From positions 1,514 to 9,250 of the forward strand of contig MHXL01000015.1 in NCBI GenBank assembly GCA_001824455.1: a stretch of DNA of 7,737 bases. The letters are read 5' to 3'. Both the position numbers and the translations under genes were made by a program. Below, one piece after another: positions 1 to 7,149 of the stretch. The notes under the pieces are model-generated. The model did no database searches. It saw nothing but the letters and a program-made list of their open reading frames with translations, and was not told the DNA's origin. The stretch is from Desulfuromonadaceae bacterium GWB2_53_15 (GTDB lineage: Bacteria; Desulfobacterota; Desulfuromonadia; Geobacterales; Pseudopelobacteraceae). The stretch's first letter is position 1. Every line of letters starts with the position of its first letter.

Positions 1-1668
1 TGATGCCAGGCCGTCGGCGGTGCGGGCGATGCGTCCGGCTTGTGCCGCCACCTGCTCGCGGATCTCCTGAAACAGGGTATATTCGAGATTGCAGATGCGT
101 TCTTCGGCACCCAGTACCTTTTCCTCGTAGTTTTTCAGTTCCTCAGTGATGAAACGCTCGGCATTGGCCAGTGTCTGGCGGCGGATGTAACCATCAGGTA
201 CGGCTGACAGGTTGCTTTTGGTGATCTCAATCGAGTAACCGAAGACCCGATTGTAGCGTATCTTGAGGGATGCTATGCCGGTGCGGGCCCGTTCCTGGGC
301 CTCCAGGCGGGCGATGAAACCCTTGCCTTCGCTGCTGATGGAGCGGAGCTCGTCCAGCTCGGTATTGTAGCCGTTGGCAATGATACCACCCTCCCGCAGG
401 GAAAAAGGAGGGCTTTCCACAATTCCTGCTTCCACCAGGCCGCGGATATCATCCAGTGGGTCGATTGTGGTTGCCAGTGTCTGTAACAATGGCGTTGTAA
501 GGAATGAGAGTCGATCAAGCAGGCCCGGGATATGCTGGAGCGAGTCGTGCATTGCCCGCAGGTCGCGCCCTCCGGCACTGGCCATGCCAATGCGACCATT
601 GAGGCGCTCCAGGTCGGAGATCTCCCGGAGTCGAGACACCAGTTCCTCGCGCTGTCCCTGCTCTTCCAGTAACTCTTCCAGTGCGTCCAGCCGCTGCCGG
701 ATCGGCTCCAATCCCACCAGTGGATAGCTGAGCCACTGTTTCAGGCGTCGGGCACCCATGGCGGTGCTGGTCCGGTCCAGACAACCCAAAAGCGAACCGG
801 CCTTGCGTCCCTCGGCCATGGTGGCGGTGATTTCCAGGTTGCGGCGGGTGGTCGGGTCCAGGGTCAGGTGTTCGGAACGCTGGTAGACGTGAAGATCGCG
901 GATATGAGGGATGGCCGACTTGCGATTCTCTTGCAGGTAATACAGGGCCGCGCCGGCAGCCATCAGGCCGTGCGGCATGTCCTTCAGCCCCAACGCCTCG
1001 GCCGATGCCGCTCCGAACTGTCTGCACAGAAGGGATGTGGCATAGTCGCGTTCAAAGACCCAGGCGGGTGCATGGGAAACGATCCGTTCTCCCAGGAATG
1101 CCCGCAGATCTACCGGCAGCGTATCCAGCTCCAGCCCGTCGATCAGCAGGATTTCACGTGGGTTGACGCAGACCGCTTCCGCGGCCGCAGAGGCACTGCC
1201 GGCCAACTCGGTCACCCGGAATTCTCCGGTGGATAGGTCCAGCCAGGCGCAACCCCATTGTTCGCCCGCTCCCTGGCAGAGGGTCAGCAGGTAGTTGTTC
1301 TCGTCCGGGGAGAGGCTCTCGGCCTCGATCAGCAGGCCGGGAGTGATGACCCGGACTACCTCGCGCCGCACAATGCCCTTGGCCAGTTTCGGGTCTTCCA
1401 CCTGCTCGCAGATGGCTACCTTGTGGCCGGTCTCGATCAGTTTGGCGATGTAAGGGGTGACGGAGTGGTAGGGTACGCCGCAAAAGGGGATCTCATCGCC
1501 ACTCCCCTTGTTGCGTGAAGTCAGGGTGATGTCGAGGATACGCGACGCAATCAGGGCATCATCCAGAAACATCTCGTAAAAATCGCCCATGCGGAAAAAG
1601 AGGATCGCATCGGGGTGCCCGGATTTGATCTCCAGGTATTGTCGCATCATGGGGGTTTGCTCTGCCAT
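1..1668 (-). CDS. mutS: DNA mismatch repair protein MutS, N-terminal 556 codons (C-terminus beyond window)
   Basis: MutS recognises mismatches and small loops in newly replicated DNA and recruits MutL. The reverse strand reads without a stop from the ATG at 1668 to the window edge. The start has the family hallmark TPMMRQYL (residues 5-12) and then RMGDFYEMF, whose F30 and E32 match the Phe-X-Glu pair that wedges into the mismatch. A connector domain follows (about 120-245), then the lever/core region, with the clamp-type stretch GYSIEIT starting near residue 477. The family is usually about 850-880 residues, so the Walker ATPase domain and the C-terminal helix-turn-helix fall outside. An in-frame TAA just upstream leaves no earlier start. 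AGAAGG lies 11 bases before the ATG, a little far. No frameshift was seen, so the gene is cut by the window and not visibly broken. It is transcribed divergently from the lipoprotein gene. Confidence 0.97.
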   Translation of the reverse strand, partial: MAEQTPMMRQYLEIKSGHPDAILFFRMGDFYEMFLDDALIASRILDITLTSRNKGSGDEIPFCGVPYHSVTPYIAKLIETGHKVAICEQVEDPKLAKGIVRREVVRVITPGLLIEAESLSPDENNYLLTLCQGAGEQWGCAWLDLSTGEFRVTELAGSASAAAEAVCVNPREILLIDGLELDTLPVDLRAFLGERIVSHAPAWVFERDYATSLLCRQFGAASAEALGLKDMPHGLMAAGAALYYLQENRKSAIPHIRDLHVYQRSEHLTLDPTTRRNLEITATMAEGRKAGSLLGCLDRTSTAMGARRLKQWLSYPLVGLEPIRQRLDALEELLEEQGQREELVSRLREISDLERLNGRIGMASAGGRDLRAMHDSLQHIPGLLDRLSFLTTPLLQTLATTIDPLDDIRGLVEAGIVESPPFSLREGGIIANGYNTELDELRSISSEGKGFIARLEAQERARTGIASLKIRYNRVFGYSIEITKSNLSAVPDGYIRRQTLANAERFITEELKNYEEKVLGAEERICNLEYTLFQEIREQVAAQAGRIARTADGLAS

Positions 1669-1703
1669 AGTGTGTTCAGCCTTCTCTGATTAATGTTTGC
1701 GTG

Positions 1704-1732
1704 GTTGTAGCATACCACCCATTCCATTTCAA
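1704..1732 (-). promoter_or_regulatory. Likely sigma70 promoter of mutS
   Basis: On the minus strand TTGAAA (1727-1732, 5 of 6 matches to the -35 consensus) is separated by 17 bases from TACAAC (1704-1709, 4 of 6). The -10 is preceded by TGC, which fits an extended -10 element. The predicted start near 1697 gives a leader of about 30 bases that contains the AGAAGG ribosome site (1680-1685). Inferred from sequence only. Confidence 0.5.
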
Positions 1733-1763
1733 GCTATTGGGGTGCTGTCCGTGCGTTCCCTGC

Positions 1764-1792
1764 TTGTTAATTAATAAAATATTCTGTATAAA
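1764..1792 (+). promoter_or_regulatory. Likely sigma70 promoter of the lipoprotein-kinase-HPt operon
   Basis: TTGTTA (1764-1769, 4 of 6 matches) and TATAAA (1787-1792, 5 of 6) are spaced by exactly 17 bases in a very AT-rich stretch. The predicted start near 1799 leaves a leader of about 70 bases before the ATG at 1869. The palindrome TTAATTAA (1768-1775) overlaps the end of the -35 element and could be an operator half, but nothing else supports that. Confidence 0.45.
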
Positions 1793-1855
1793 TTAAGCTC
1801 ATTTAGTGTAGATTAAGGTATTAATGAATGTCTGCGCTGCGCTAAAGATTGGCAC

Positions 1856-1860
1856 GGAGG
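1856..1860 (+). promoter_or_regulatory. Strong ribosome binding site that sets the lipoprotein start
   Basis: GGAGG followed by an 8-base spacer leads into the ATG at 1869. No comparable site precedes the in-frame ATG at 1824. Starting at 1869 also puts the basic n-region of the signal peptide at the very N-terminus. Confidence 0.85.
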
Positions 1861-1868
1861 AAAGAGCC

Positions 1869-2804
1869 ATGAAACGAATGGTCATGAGATCCGTTTTTGT
1901 GCTGTTGTTTGTGGGAATAACGACACTTTTTGTGGCCTGCAACAGCAGTGAACCGTTATCGGTTCGCCTGGAAAACAAGTCAGAGGCAAAAACGGCGGTT
2001 TCCGATTCAGTAAAGGCTCCACTGCGCATCGGCATGGGGGCGATGATCACCCCCAAGGAAGGTTATGTCTACTATCAGCGCCTCAAAGAGTATATTGAGA
2101 AAAAGCTCGGCCAACCGGTTCAGATGGTTGACCGGGGCAATTATACCGAGATGAACCGCCTGATGGAGACCGGTTGTGTTGATATGGCCTTTGTCTGCTC
2201 AGGCCCCTATGTGGAAGGCAAAGAAAAGTTCGGTATGGAACTGCTGGCCATGCCGCTTGTCAAAGGCAAACCCATCTACTATTCCTACATCATTGTCCCG
2301 GCAGACAGCCCGGTCCGGCGGTTTGAAGACCTGCGTGGCAAGGTGTTTGCCTTTGCCGATCCCAAATCCAATAGCGGAAAACTTGTTCCGACCTATATGC
2401 TCTCAGAAATGAATGAAACTCCGGAGACGTTCTTCAGCAGTTTCAAGTTCACCTATGGCCACGACATATCCATTCATGCGGTTGCGGATAAACTTGTGGA
2501 CGGGGCTGCCGTGGACAGCCTGATTTGGGAATATATTGCCATGACTACGCCGGAACTTGCGGCAAAGACAAAGATTGTTGCCAAATCAAAGCCATATGGC
2601 ATACCGCCGGTAGTTGTCAGGCCGGGGCTCGACCCGAAGCTGAAGCTGCGTCTTAAGGAAATGTTGATCGGAGCGTCATCAGACGCGGCCGGCAGGGAAA
2701 TCCTCAGGGGGATGATGATCGACAGGTTCGTTCCGGGTGACGATACGAACTACAACACCATCCGATCTATCAATGCATGGCTGTCTGGTCATCGGAACAA
2801 GTAG
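1869..2804 (+). CDS. PhnD-like phosphate/phosphonate-family solute-binding lipoprotein, probably a co-sensor
   Basis: This is a 311-residue periplasmic binding protein of the PhnD/phosphonate ABC substrate-binding family. It opens with a lipoprotein signal (MKRMVMR, hydrophobic stretch, then LFVAC with C24 as the probable lipidated residue; F at -3 is not ideal). The fold starts at RIGMGAMITP (from residue 53). Typical family blocks follow: VDMAFVCSGPYV (C110-SGPY), DLRGKVFAFADP with DPKSNSG (164-170), which usually lines the ligand pocket, then TYGHD (195-199) and DGAAVDSL (from 211). The start at 1869 is chosen over the upstream ATG at 1824 because of the GGAGG site and the signal peptide. 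It is the first gene of an operon and its TAG overlaps the possible starts of the kinase. No permease or ATPase gene adjoins, so a role in presenting ligand to the kinase is inferred in preference to transport. The ligand cannot be read from the sequence; phosphonate, phosphite or phosphate is only the family default. Confidence 0.88.
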   Translation: MKRMVMRSVFVLLFVGITTLFVACNSSEPLSVRLENKSEAKTAVSDSVKAPLRIGMGAMITPKEGYVYYQRLKEYIEKKLGQPVQMVDRGNYTEMNRLMETGCVDMAFVCSGPYVEGKEKFGMELLAMPLVKGKPIYYSYIIVPADSPVRRFEDLRGKVFAFADPKSNSGKLVPTYMLSEMNETPETFFSSFKFTYGHDISIHAVADKLVDGAAVDSLIWEYIAMTTPELAAKTKIVAKSKPYGIPPVVVRPGLDPKLKLRLKEMLIGASSDAAGREILRGMMIDRFVPGDDTNYNTIRSINAWLSGHRNK

Positions 2805-2806
2805 TG

Positions 2807-5236
2807 ATGACGGTGTTTACTCTCAGAACAAAAATCATCGCCGGGTCTGTTGCTCTGATCCTGCTGATAGGAACGGCATTGTTCCTGGTGATCGGAGTCG
2901 AGGTACATAATCGACTTGGAGATGAGATCAAGAAACGTGGTGTTGCCATCGCGAGGCATCTGGCGGATGCATCGGTTACGCCAATCCTCACTGAAAACAC
3001 TATCGGCCTTCAGCTTCTCGTCAATAGTTACCTGAAAAACGAAGAAGACATTCGTTTTATCTATATCGTTACTCCCCAAAAAGACGTCCTGGTCCATACC
3101 TTCGGAAAAACCTTTCCCTACGACCTGCTGGAAATTGCTGCTGGTGTTACAAACAGGGAAGCTAACCGCCCGACAGTGCTGCGGTCTGAGGAAGGATTGC
3201 TCTTCGATTTACCAGCCATGATCCAGCATGGCGAACTTGGCACTGTGCATATCGGAATATCTGAGGTTGCCATCCAGAAAAATCAGAAATTTATTTTGCA
3301 GCATGTATTCTTCTATCTTGCTGCTGTTCTGCTTCTGGGCATAATTGTAGCATTCTGGTTTGCCACAACCATCACCCGACCTATTGCCGCTCTGTCTGAT
3401 GCGGTCATAAAGGTAGGCAGGGGTGAGCTTGATGGCCTGATTGAAATTGCTACTCAGGACGAAATCGGGCAGCTGGCGGCGGCTTTCAACACTATGACCG
3501 AAAATCTGCGTCAGACAACGGTCTCACGGGAGTACATGAATAAACTGGTCAATACCATGAACGACATGTTGCTGGTTATTGCACCGGATGGTTTCATTCT
3601 GAGCGCCAATCGCGCTTTCTGCGAACATTTCGGGTATGACCTCAGTGAACTGCTCGGATGCTCAATCAGGGATTCTGCAAAACAGGATGGCCCCTTTTGT
3701 TTCTGTCCCGCTTTTGAACGGGTGTTTACGAAAGGTACGGTTAGCGGTGCCGAGGCCTTTGGCAGGACAAAGTCCGGCAATCTCATGACGCTACTGTTTT
3801 CCCTGTCAGTGATGAAAGACGAAAAAGGTGCTATAGAAGCTGTGATTTGCGCTGCTCAAGATATCAGTGCCATCAAACAGGTTCAGGAGTCGCTCCGGCA
3901 GAAACAGGCAGAGCTGGAGAGTCTTAACCGCACTCTGGAGGAGTTGGTTGCTGTCCGAACCCATGAATTGGCTGTAACCAACGAAGGTCTGAGGAACGAG
4001 GTTGAGGAACGCAAGCTGGTCGCTGAGGAATTGCAGCTTGCCCGTGACACGGCCGAGGCCGCAAACCGTGCCAAAACAGAGTTTCTGGCCAACATGAGCC
4101 ATGAGATGCGCACACCACTCAACGCCATTATTGGTGGCGCGGATTATCTGGAAGAAGCTGCACTGTCTGATGACCAGAGCCTTTGTCTCGATATGATTCA
4201 TCAGGCAGGCAACAACCTGCTGGTTCTGGTCAACGATCTGATTGACCTGTCGCGCATTGAGGCTGGACATCTGGTGCTGTTCTCTGAAAGCTTCAATGTG
4301 GAAAAAATGTTGAGAAATATAATTCAGATGCTGAGCCGGACCGCCCAGTGCAAGCAATTGGAACTGTCACTGGACATGGCAGACAATCTGCCCGATTTTC
4401 TGATTGGGGACCAGCTCAGGCTTCAGCAGATATTGGTGAATCTGGTTGGCAATGCTCTCAAGTTCACCAAAGAAGGAAGTGTAACGGTTTCGACCATTGT
4501 CGGCACAATTGCTGATGATGCTGTGCCAATCACCTTTGTGGTTCGTGACACCGGTATCGGAATCGAGAAAAACAAGATAGAAAAAATCTTTGAGACCTTT
4601 ACCCAGGCGGATACTTCTATTACAAGGCAGTATGGAGGCAGCGGGCTGGGACTGACCATCAGCCGTCGGCTGGTTGAGGCAATGGGCGGGCATCTGCAGG
4701 TGGAAAGCGAGCCGGGATTTGGCAGCTCTTTCTTCTTTACCGTGTTGTTGCGCTTGGCTCATGACGAGCACAGGCGGGAGGATGCGGACAAGCAGAACAG
4801 TTTGCAAGAGAACATGCAGATTATCTCGCAAGCGGAGTATGATGATGCTCAGCCTCTCGTGCTGTTGGTTGACGATGCTCTGGAAAACAGGGAATTGATA
4901 AGGCTGCAGTTGAAGAAGAAGTCGATCATTCTTCATGAAGCCGGTAATGGCCGCGAGGCGCTGGACATGTTTGAACAGAACGAGTATGTTTTAATACTGA
5001 TGGATATCCAGATGCCGATCATGGACGGGTATACTGCTACACGTTTGATCCGTGATATAGAACAACGCACCGGCCGTACTAAGACGCCAATTGTTGCCTT
5101 GACGGCACACTCCTGCGAAACCGATGCCCATGCAAGCATTGAGGCGGGTTGTGATGACCATATCGCCAAGCCGTTCCGAAAAGAGGCGCTATTAAAATGT
5201 CTGGTGCGCTACATAGATGAGAGGCAGCATGTCTGA
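2807..5236 (+). CDS. Membrane-bound hybrid sensor histidine kinase (periplasmic sensor-HAMP-PAS-HisKA-HATPase-REC)
   Basis: An 809-residue inner-membrane hybrid kinase. TM1 is about residues 8-30, followed by a periplasmic domain of about 135 residues (possibly Cache-like, not assigned) and TM2 at about 166-187. A HAMP domain begins at TTITRP (188-192) and runs to about 241. A PAS domain covers about 243-355 and ends in ICAAQDIS. A coiled coil leads to the HisKA box [11 protein letters not shown] with phosphorylated H432. The ATPase domain shows the N-box N549, DTGIGI from D581 and GGSGLGL (610-616). The C-terminal REC has D689/D690, phosphoacceptor D733 in LMDIQMP and conserved K788. The ATG at 2807 is preferred; GTG 2804 and ATG 2777 are in frame, but only a weak GGAA (2794-2797) precedes 2807 and nothing good precedes 2777. 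Overlap with the lipoprotein stop suggests coupled translation. It lacks its own HPt domain, which the next gene supplies. Confidence 0.95.
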   Translation: MTVFTLRTKIIAGSVALILLIGTALFLVIGVEVHNRLGDEIKKRGVAIARHLADASVTPILTENTIGLQLLVNSYLKNEEDIRFIYIVTPQKDVLVHTFGKTFPYDLLEIAAGVTNREANRPTVLRSEEGLLFDLPAMIQHGELGTVHIGISEVAIQKNQKFILQHVFFYLAAVLLLGIIVAFWFATTITRPIAALSDAVIKVGRGELDGLIEIATQDEIGQLAAAFNTMTENLRQTTVSREYMNKLVNTMNDMLLVIAPDGFILSANRAFCEHFGYDLSELLGCSIRDSAKQDGPFCFCPAFERVFTKGTVSGAEAFGRTKSGNLMTLLFSLSVMKDEKGAIEAVICAAQDISAIKQVQESLRQKQAELESLNRTLEELVAVRTHELAVTNEGLRNEVEERKLVAEELQLARDTAEAANRAKTEFLANMSHEMRTPLNAIIGGADYLEEAALSDDQSLCLDMIHQAGNNLLVLVNDLIDLSRIEAGHLVLFSESFNVEKMLRNIIQMLSRTAQCKQLELSLDMADNLPDFLIGDQLRLQQILVNLVGNALKFTKEGSVTVSTIVGTIADDAVPITFVVRDTGIGIEKNKIEKIFETFTQADTSITRQYGGSGLGLTISRRLVEAMGGHLQVESEPGFGSSFFFTVLLRLAHDEHRREDADKQNSLQENMQIISQAEYDDAQPLVLLVDDALENRELIRLQLKKKSIILHEAGNGREALDMFEQNEYVLILMDIQMPIMDGYTATRLIRDIEQRTGRTKTPIVALTAHSCETDAHASIEAGCDDHIAKPFRKEALLKCLVRYIDERQHV

Positions 5237-5546
5237 TACAATGGATTGCATTGAAATAGTAGTTGAAATAGACAGTGAGCTGTTGCCGATCGTCCCAAGT
5301 TTTCTTGAGAGCAGATGGAGCGACTGTGCCCTGATTGAGTGTTTGCTTGAAGCCGGCAATCATGAAGAAATTTCCAGATTGGGGCATCGTCTGAAAGGAG
5401 CCGGCGGCAGCTATGGCTTTGATGCCATTTCTGACATCGGCATAGCGCTTGAGCGTGCTGCCATCAGAAGAGACCGTGAAGCCATTGTCCTGGCAACAGA
5501 GACGCTGCAAAACTATCTGGAGCGGGTTAAGATCGTTTATGTGTAA
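5229..5546 (+). CDS. Stand-alone histidine phosphotransfer (HPt) protein
   Basis: A 105-residue, probably cytoplasmic, helical HPt protein that would accept phosphate from the REC domain of the preceding kinase and pass it to a response regulator. The signature is LGHRLKGAGGSYGF, with phosphorylated H53 followed by the usual K and G residues. The N-terminal SELLPIVPSFLESR helix and the C-terminal amphipathic helices fit the four-helix bundle. The ATG at 5229 is chosen because GAGG (5221-5224) lies 4 bases before it; an ATG at 5217 would add four residues and has no such site. The gene overlaps the kinase stop by 8 bases, which points to coupled translation and balanced amounts. No response regulator follows, so its downstream partner is unknown. 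Confidence 0.9.
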   Translation: MSDTMDCIEIVVEIDSELLPIVPSFLESRWSDCALIECLLEAGNHEEISRLGHRLKGAGGSYGFDAISDIGIALERAAIRRDREAIVLATETLQNYLERVKIVYV

Positions 5547-5590
5547 TGGTCAACTGGCAGGTTGAATAACTTCGTGTGTGCGCTAAGTGA

Positions 5591-5621
5591 ATACGGCCCC
5601 GGAAATCTTCCGGGGCCGTAT
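5591..5621. terminator. Perfect 14-bp hairpin terminator between convergent genes
   Basis: ATACGGCCCCGGAA (5591-5604) and its exact complement (5608-5621) flank a 3-base loop. On the plus strand it is followed by CTTATTTAT, a fair T-rich tail, so it most likely ends the kinase/HPt operon. The minus-strand tail (ATTCACTT) is poorer, so termination of the cytochrome gene is less certain. The stem begins one base after the cytochrome stop codon. Confidence 0.85.
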
Positions 5622-5622
5622 C

Positions 5623-5883
5623 TTATTTATGGCATTCTGCACATTTTGTGGGACCTTCACTGAAGGCTTCATGGCAATCGGTACAATATTTATGTGCCCA
5701 TTCTTTTCCAAAACCAGCTATTTTGCCATAAGGCTTGGTTTCGTGACACACGGAACAGTCACCTACTTTAGTTGTTTGATGCCCGACATGATTGAAAACT
5801 ATTCCTTTTTTCATCGTGATTACATCACTGTTGGCAAAGGTATTTGTTGCAATAAGAACAAATAAAATAAAGGTTTTTTTCAT
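5623..5883 (-). CDS. Periplasmic triheme c7-type cytochrome, PpcA family
   Basis: An 86-residue precursor with a short signal peptide (MKKTFILF..., probable cut after TFA at residue 17), giving a mature protein of about 69 residues. It has three haem-binding motifs, CSVCH (43-47), CTDCH (67-71) and CAECH (81-85). Three further histidines (H32, H35, H64) make six in all, enough for bis-histidine ligation of every haem as in PpcA. The segment GKIAGFGKEWAH and the ending GPTKCAECHK closely resemble Geobacter PpcA from memory. The known role of this family is moving electrons across the periplasm between inner- and outer-membrane cytochromes. The ATG at 5883 has AGGAG 5 bases upstream; the GTG two codons earlier overlaps that site and is rejected. 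GC content is about 38% by hand count, far below the methyltransferase gene next to it. Which ppc paralogue it is cannot be told. Confidence 0.94.
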   Translation of the reverse strand: MKKTFILFVLIATNTFANSDVITMKKGIVFNHVGHQTTKVGDCSVCHETKPYGKIAGFGKEWAHKYCTDCHEAFSEGPTKCAECHK

Positions 5884-5888
5884 GGCCA

Positions 5889-5893
5889 CTCCT
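5889..5893 (-). promoter_or_regulatory. Ribosome binding site that sets the cytochrome start
   Basis: AGGAG on the minus strand lies 5 bases before the ATG at 5883. It overlaps the in-frame GTG (5887-5889), which therefore cannot use it as a start. Confidence 0.75.
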
Positions 5894-5917
5894 GGAGTTG
5901 ATGTAATTTTAATGTTT

Positions 5918-5923
5918 ATTGTA
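5918..5923 (-). promoter_or_regulatory. Possible -10 element for the cytochrome gene
   Basis: TACAAT (5 of 6 matches) sits in the AT-rich 67-base gap between the methyltransferase stop and the cytochrome start. It would give a leader of about 28 bases. No convincing -35 hexamer lies 16-18 bases upstream, so it may need an activator, or the cytochrome may be read through from the methyltransferase gene. Confidence 0.25.
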
Positions 5924-5950
5924 TGTTTTTTTGTGAGATCCGACTTAAAT

Positions 5951-7039
5951 TTAATTGTTTTGGTACTGTAGCAGAAAAAGCGACTTTTTGTAAAGGTTTA
6001 GGACTGACTGTATCTCGGCGGACAGTTGGTCTGCACGGACAGGACGGAGGAACTGACGAAGGAAACGACGTTCCTGGCTGGCAAGGGGCGGATTGGGGCG
6101 TCCCAGGCGAGATGCAACATGTAACGTGCCAATGCGCACTTGGCTTACTGCGGCGGACAGGCAGGGGTTGAGCATGAAAAGCGAAGCATCTTTAGCTGGG
6201 CAAGGGGTGCCAACCTGATGTCCCAAATACAGGATAAAGTTGTCCGGGGCCTGCTTAGCGGTTTCCATCCGTCGGATTCGCTCTACTTCCTGGGTGACAT
6301 CTTCAAGAGCCCCGTCATGGGCGAATAACAGTGGTTGCAGGCCGGACTGTTGGATCAGTTCCATGAAACCCTCTATACGGTAGGTATGCACACGGGGATG
6401 CAGCAGCGCATCGGCCAAGCCGGAATCGAAGTTGGTTTCATGCGATGACTCTACGAAACGGCGTAGCCGAGAGCCGGGTTTTGCACGCCTAATGATACTT
6501 TTCGCAGTCGCCAGATCGCTCACCCCCAGCATGCGAAAGGCACGCCGTATGGAGTCCTCTTCGCGGCGGGCATAACGACTGTAGAGCATTATTCGCAGAA
6601 TGCCTCCTTCGGTCAGTCGGGATGCCAGCGCCTTCAGTCCAGTCAAGGGATCCTGCAGGTGGTGCAGTACACCGTAGGCATCGATCAGGCCGAATTTGCC
6701 GTCTGCTGACGATTGGTCGAGCAGATCGCTGCAGCGGAAGGTGACATTGCGGTTGCCATGCAGCAGACAGTGCAGCCGCGCCCGCTTGATGTTGCGGGAA
6801 GACAGGTCAAGGGCGGTTATGTCTGCGTCGGGATTGGCCAGGGAGAAGGGGTAGGGGGAGAAGCTGCCGCAACCGGCAATGAGAATGCGTTTTGCCGTCA
6901 ACGGTGGTAAAATACCGTTGAACCTGGTCCATAGGGCAGTCAGGTTCAGGGCATAGGTGTCGCACCGCCGGATCGAGGCCAGCAGAGGATATTGGGGATA
7001 TGGATACAGCTCATAATGGTGGCGGACCAGATCAGGCAT
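5951..7039 (-). CDS. Class I SAM-dependent methyltransferase of unknown substrate
   Basis: A 362-residue, apparently cytoplasmic protein. After the N-terminal motif LYPYPQYP (11-18) comes a Rossmann-type methyltransferase core. It shows motif I ILIAGCGS (52-59), the acidic residue D78 in TALDLS that would hold the SAM ribose, D105 in the SDL segment, IDAYGVLHH (119-127) and the strand LTEGGILRIMLYS (142-154). Helical segments fill about 160-280. A further C-terminal stretch of about 80 residues rich in Leu and Arg (LNPCL...LGRPNPP...QERRFLRQF) is not part of the core and I do not recognise it. The substrate cannot be inferred. No Shine-Dalgarno site precedes the ATG, and an in-frame TAA upstream leaves only a CTG as an alternative. 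It runs in the same direction as the cytochrome gene, 67 bases away, with no terminator seen between. Confidence 0.85.
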   Translation of the reverse strand: MPDLVRHHYELYPYPQYPLLASIRRCDTYALNLTALWTRFNGILPPLTAKRILIAGCGSFSPYPFSLANPDADITALDLSSRNIKRARLHCLLHGNRNVTFRCSDLLDQSSADGKFGLIDAYGVLHHLQDPLTGLKALASRLTEGGILRIMLYSRYARREEDSIRRAFRMLGVSDLATAKSIIRRAKPGSRLRRFVESSHETNFDSGLADALLHPRVHTYRIEGFMELIQQSGLQPLLFAHDGALEDVTQEVERIRRMETAKQAPDNFILYLGHQVGTPCPAKDASLFMLNPCLSAAVSQVRIGTLHVASRLGRPNPPLASQERRFLRQFLRPVRADQLSAEIQSVLNLYKKSLFLLQYQNN

Positions 7040-7044
7040 GTCAC

Positions 7045-7074
7045 ACTGTAGCAGTTATGGGGTAATCTTGGCAA
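7045..7074 (-). promoter_or_regulatory. Possible promoter giving a near-leaderless methyltransferase mRNA
   Basis: On the minus strand TTGCCA (7069-7074, 5 of 6) and TACAGT (7045-7050, 4 of 6) are 18 bases apart. The -10 ends only 5 bases before the ATG at 7039, so transcription would begin at or next to the start codon. This agrees with the missing ribosome site but is inference only. Confidence 0.3.
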
Positions 7075-7103
7075 GGCAGGTGGTAATGGTTACATATGCA
7101 GTC

Positions 7104-7138
7104 AAAAAAAACAGCCCCTCCGTTGTGAAGGGGCTGTT
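7104..7138 (-). terminator. Intrinsic terminator of the OB-fold protein gene
   Basis: A 10-bp stem (AACAGCCCCT at 7110-7119 with its complement at 7129-7138) with a 9-base loop is followed on the minus strand by eight Ts (7104-7111 on the plus strand are all A, so the stem shares the last two). It lies 11 bases beyond the stop codon of the gene ending at 7150 and separates it from the methyltransferase. Confidence 0.9.
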
Positions 7139-7149
7139 GTAATGAGGGT

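Noticed and set aside
374..1518. Plus-strand and alternative-frame reading frames of 86-170 residues within 273-1518
   Set aside because: They lie over the mutS frame and have no recognisable domain or ribosome site; high GC makes chance frames long.
1768..1775. TTAATTAA palindrome as an operator
   Set aside because: An 8-base AT palindrome in an AT-rich region is expected by chance; no second copy was seen.
1850..1855. TGGCAC resembling a sigma54 -24 element
   Set aside because: No TTGC-type -12 element follows at the required spacing, and it overlaps the ribosome binding region.
1824..1868. Upstream in-frame ATG for the lipoprotein
   Set aside because: No ribosome site; it would place 15 extra residues before a well-formed lipoprotein signal peptide and would contain the GGAGG site.
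3806..4936. Minus-strand open frames of 183 and 189 residues
   Set aside because: They are antisense to the HisKA/HATPase region of the kinase, whose coding is certain, and show no protein family features.
5079..5510. Minus-strand open frame of 143 residues
   Set aside because: It covers the REC end and the HPt gene in antisense; both of those have catalytic motifs.
5587..5865. Plus-strand open frame of 92 residues with hydrophobic and Cys-rich segments
   Set aside because: It starts in the terminator stem and is the antisense of the c7 cytochrome; its cysteines are by-products of the opposite strand.
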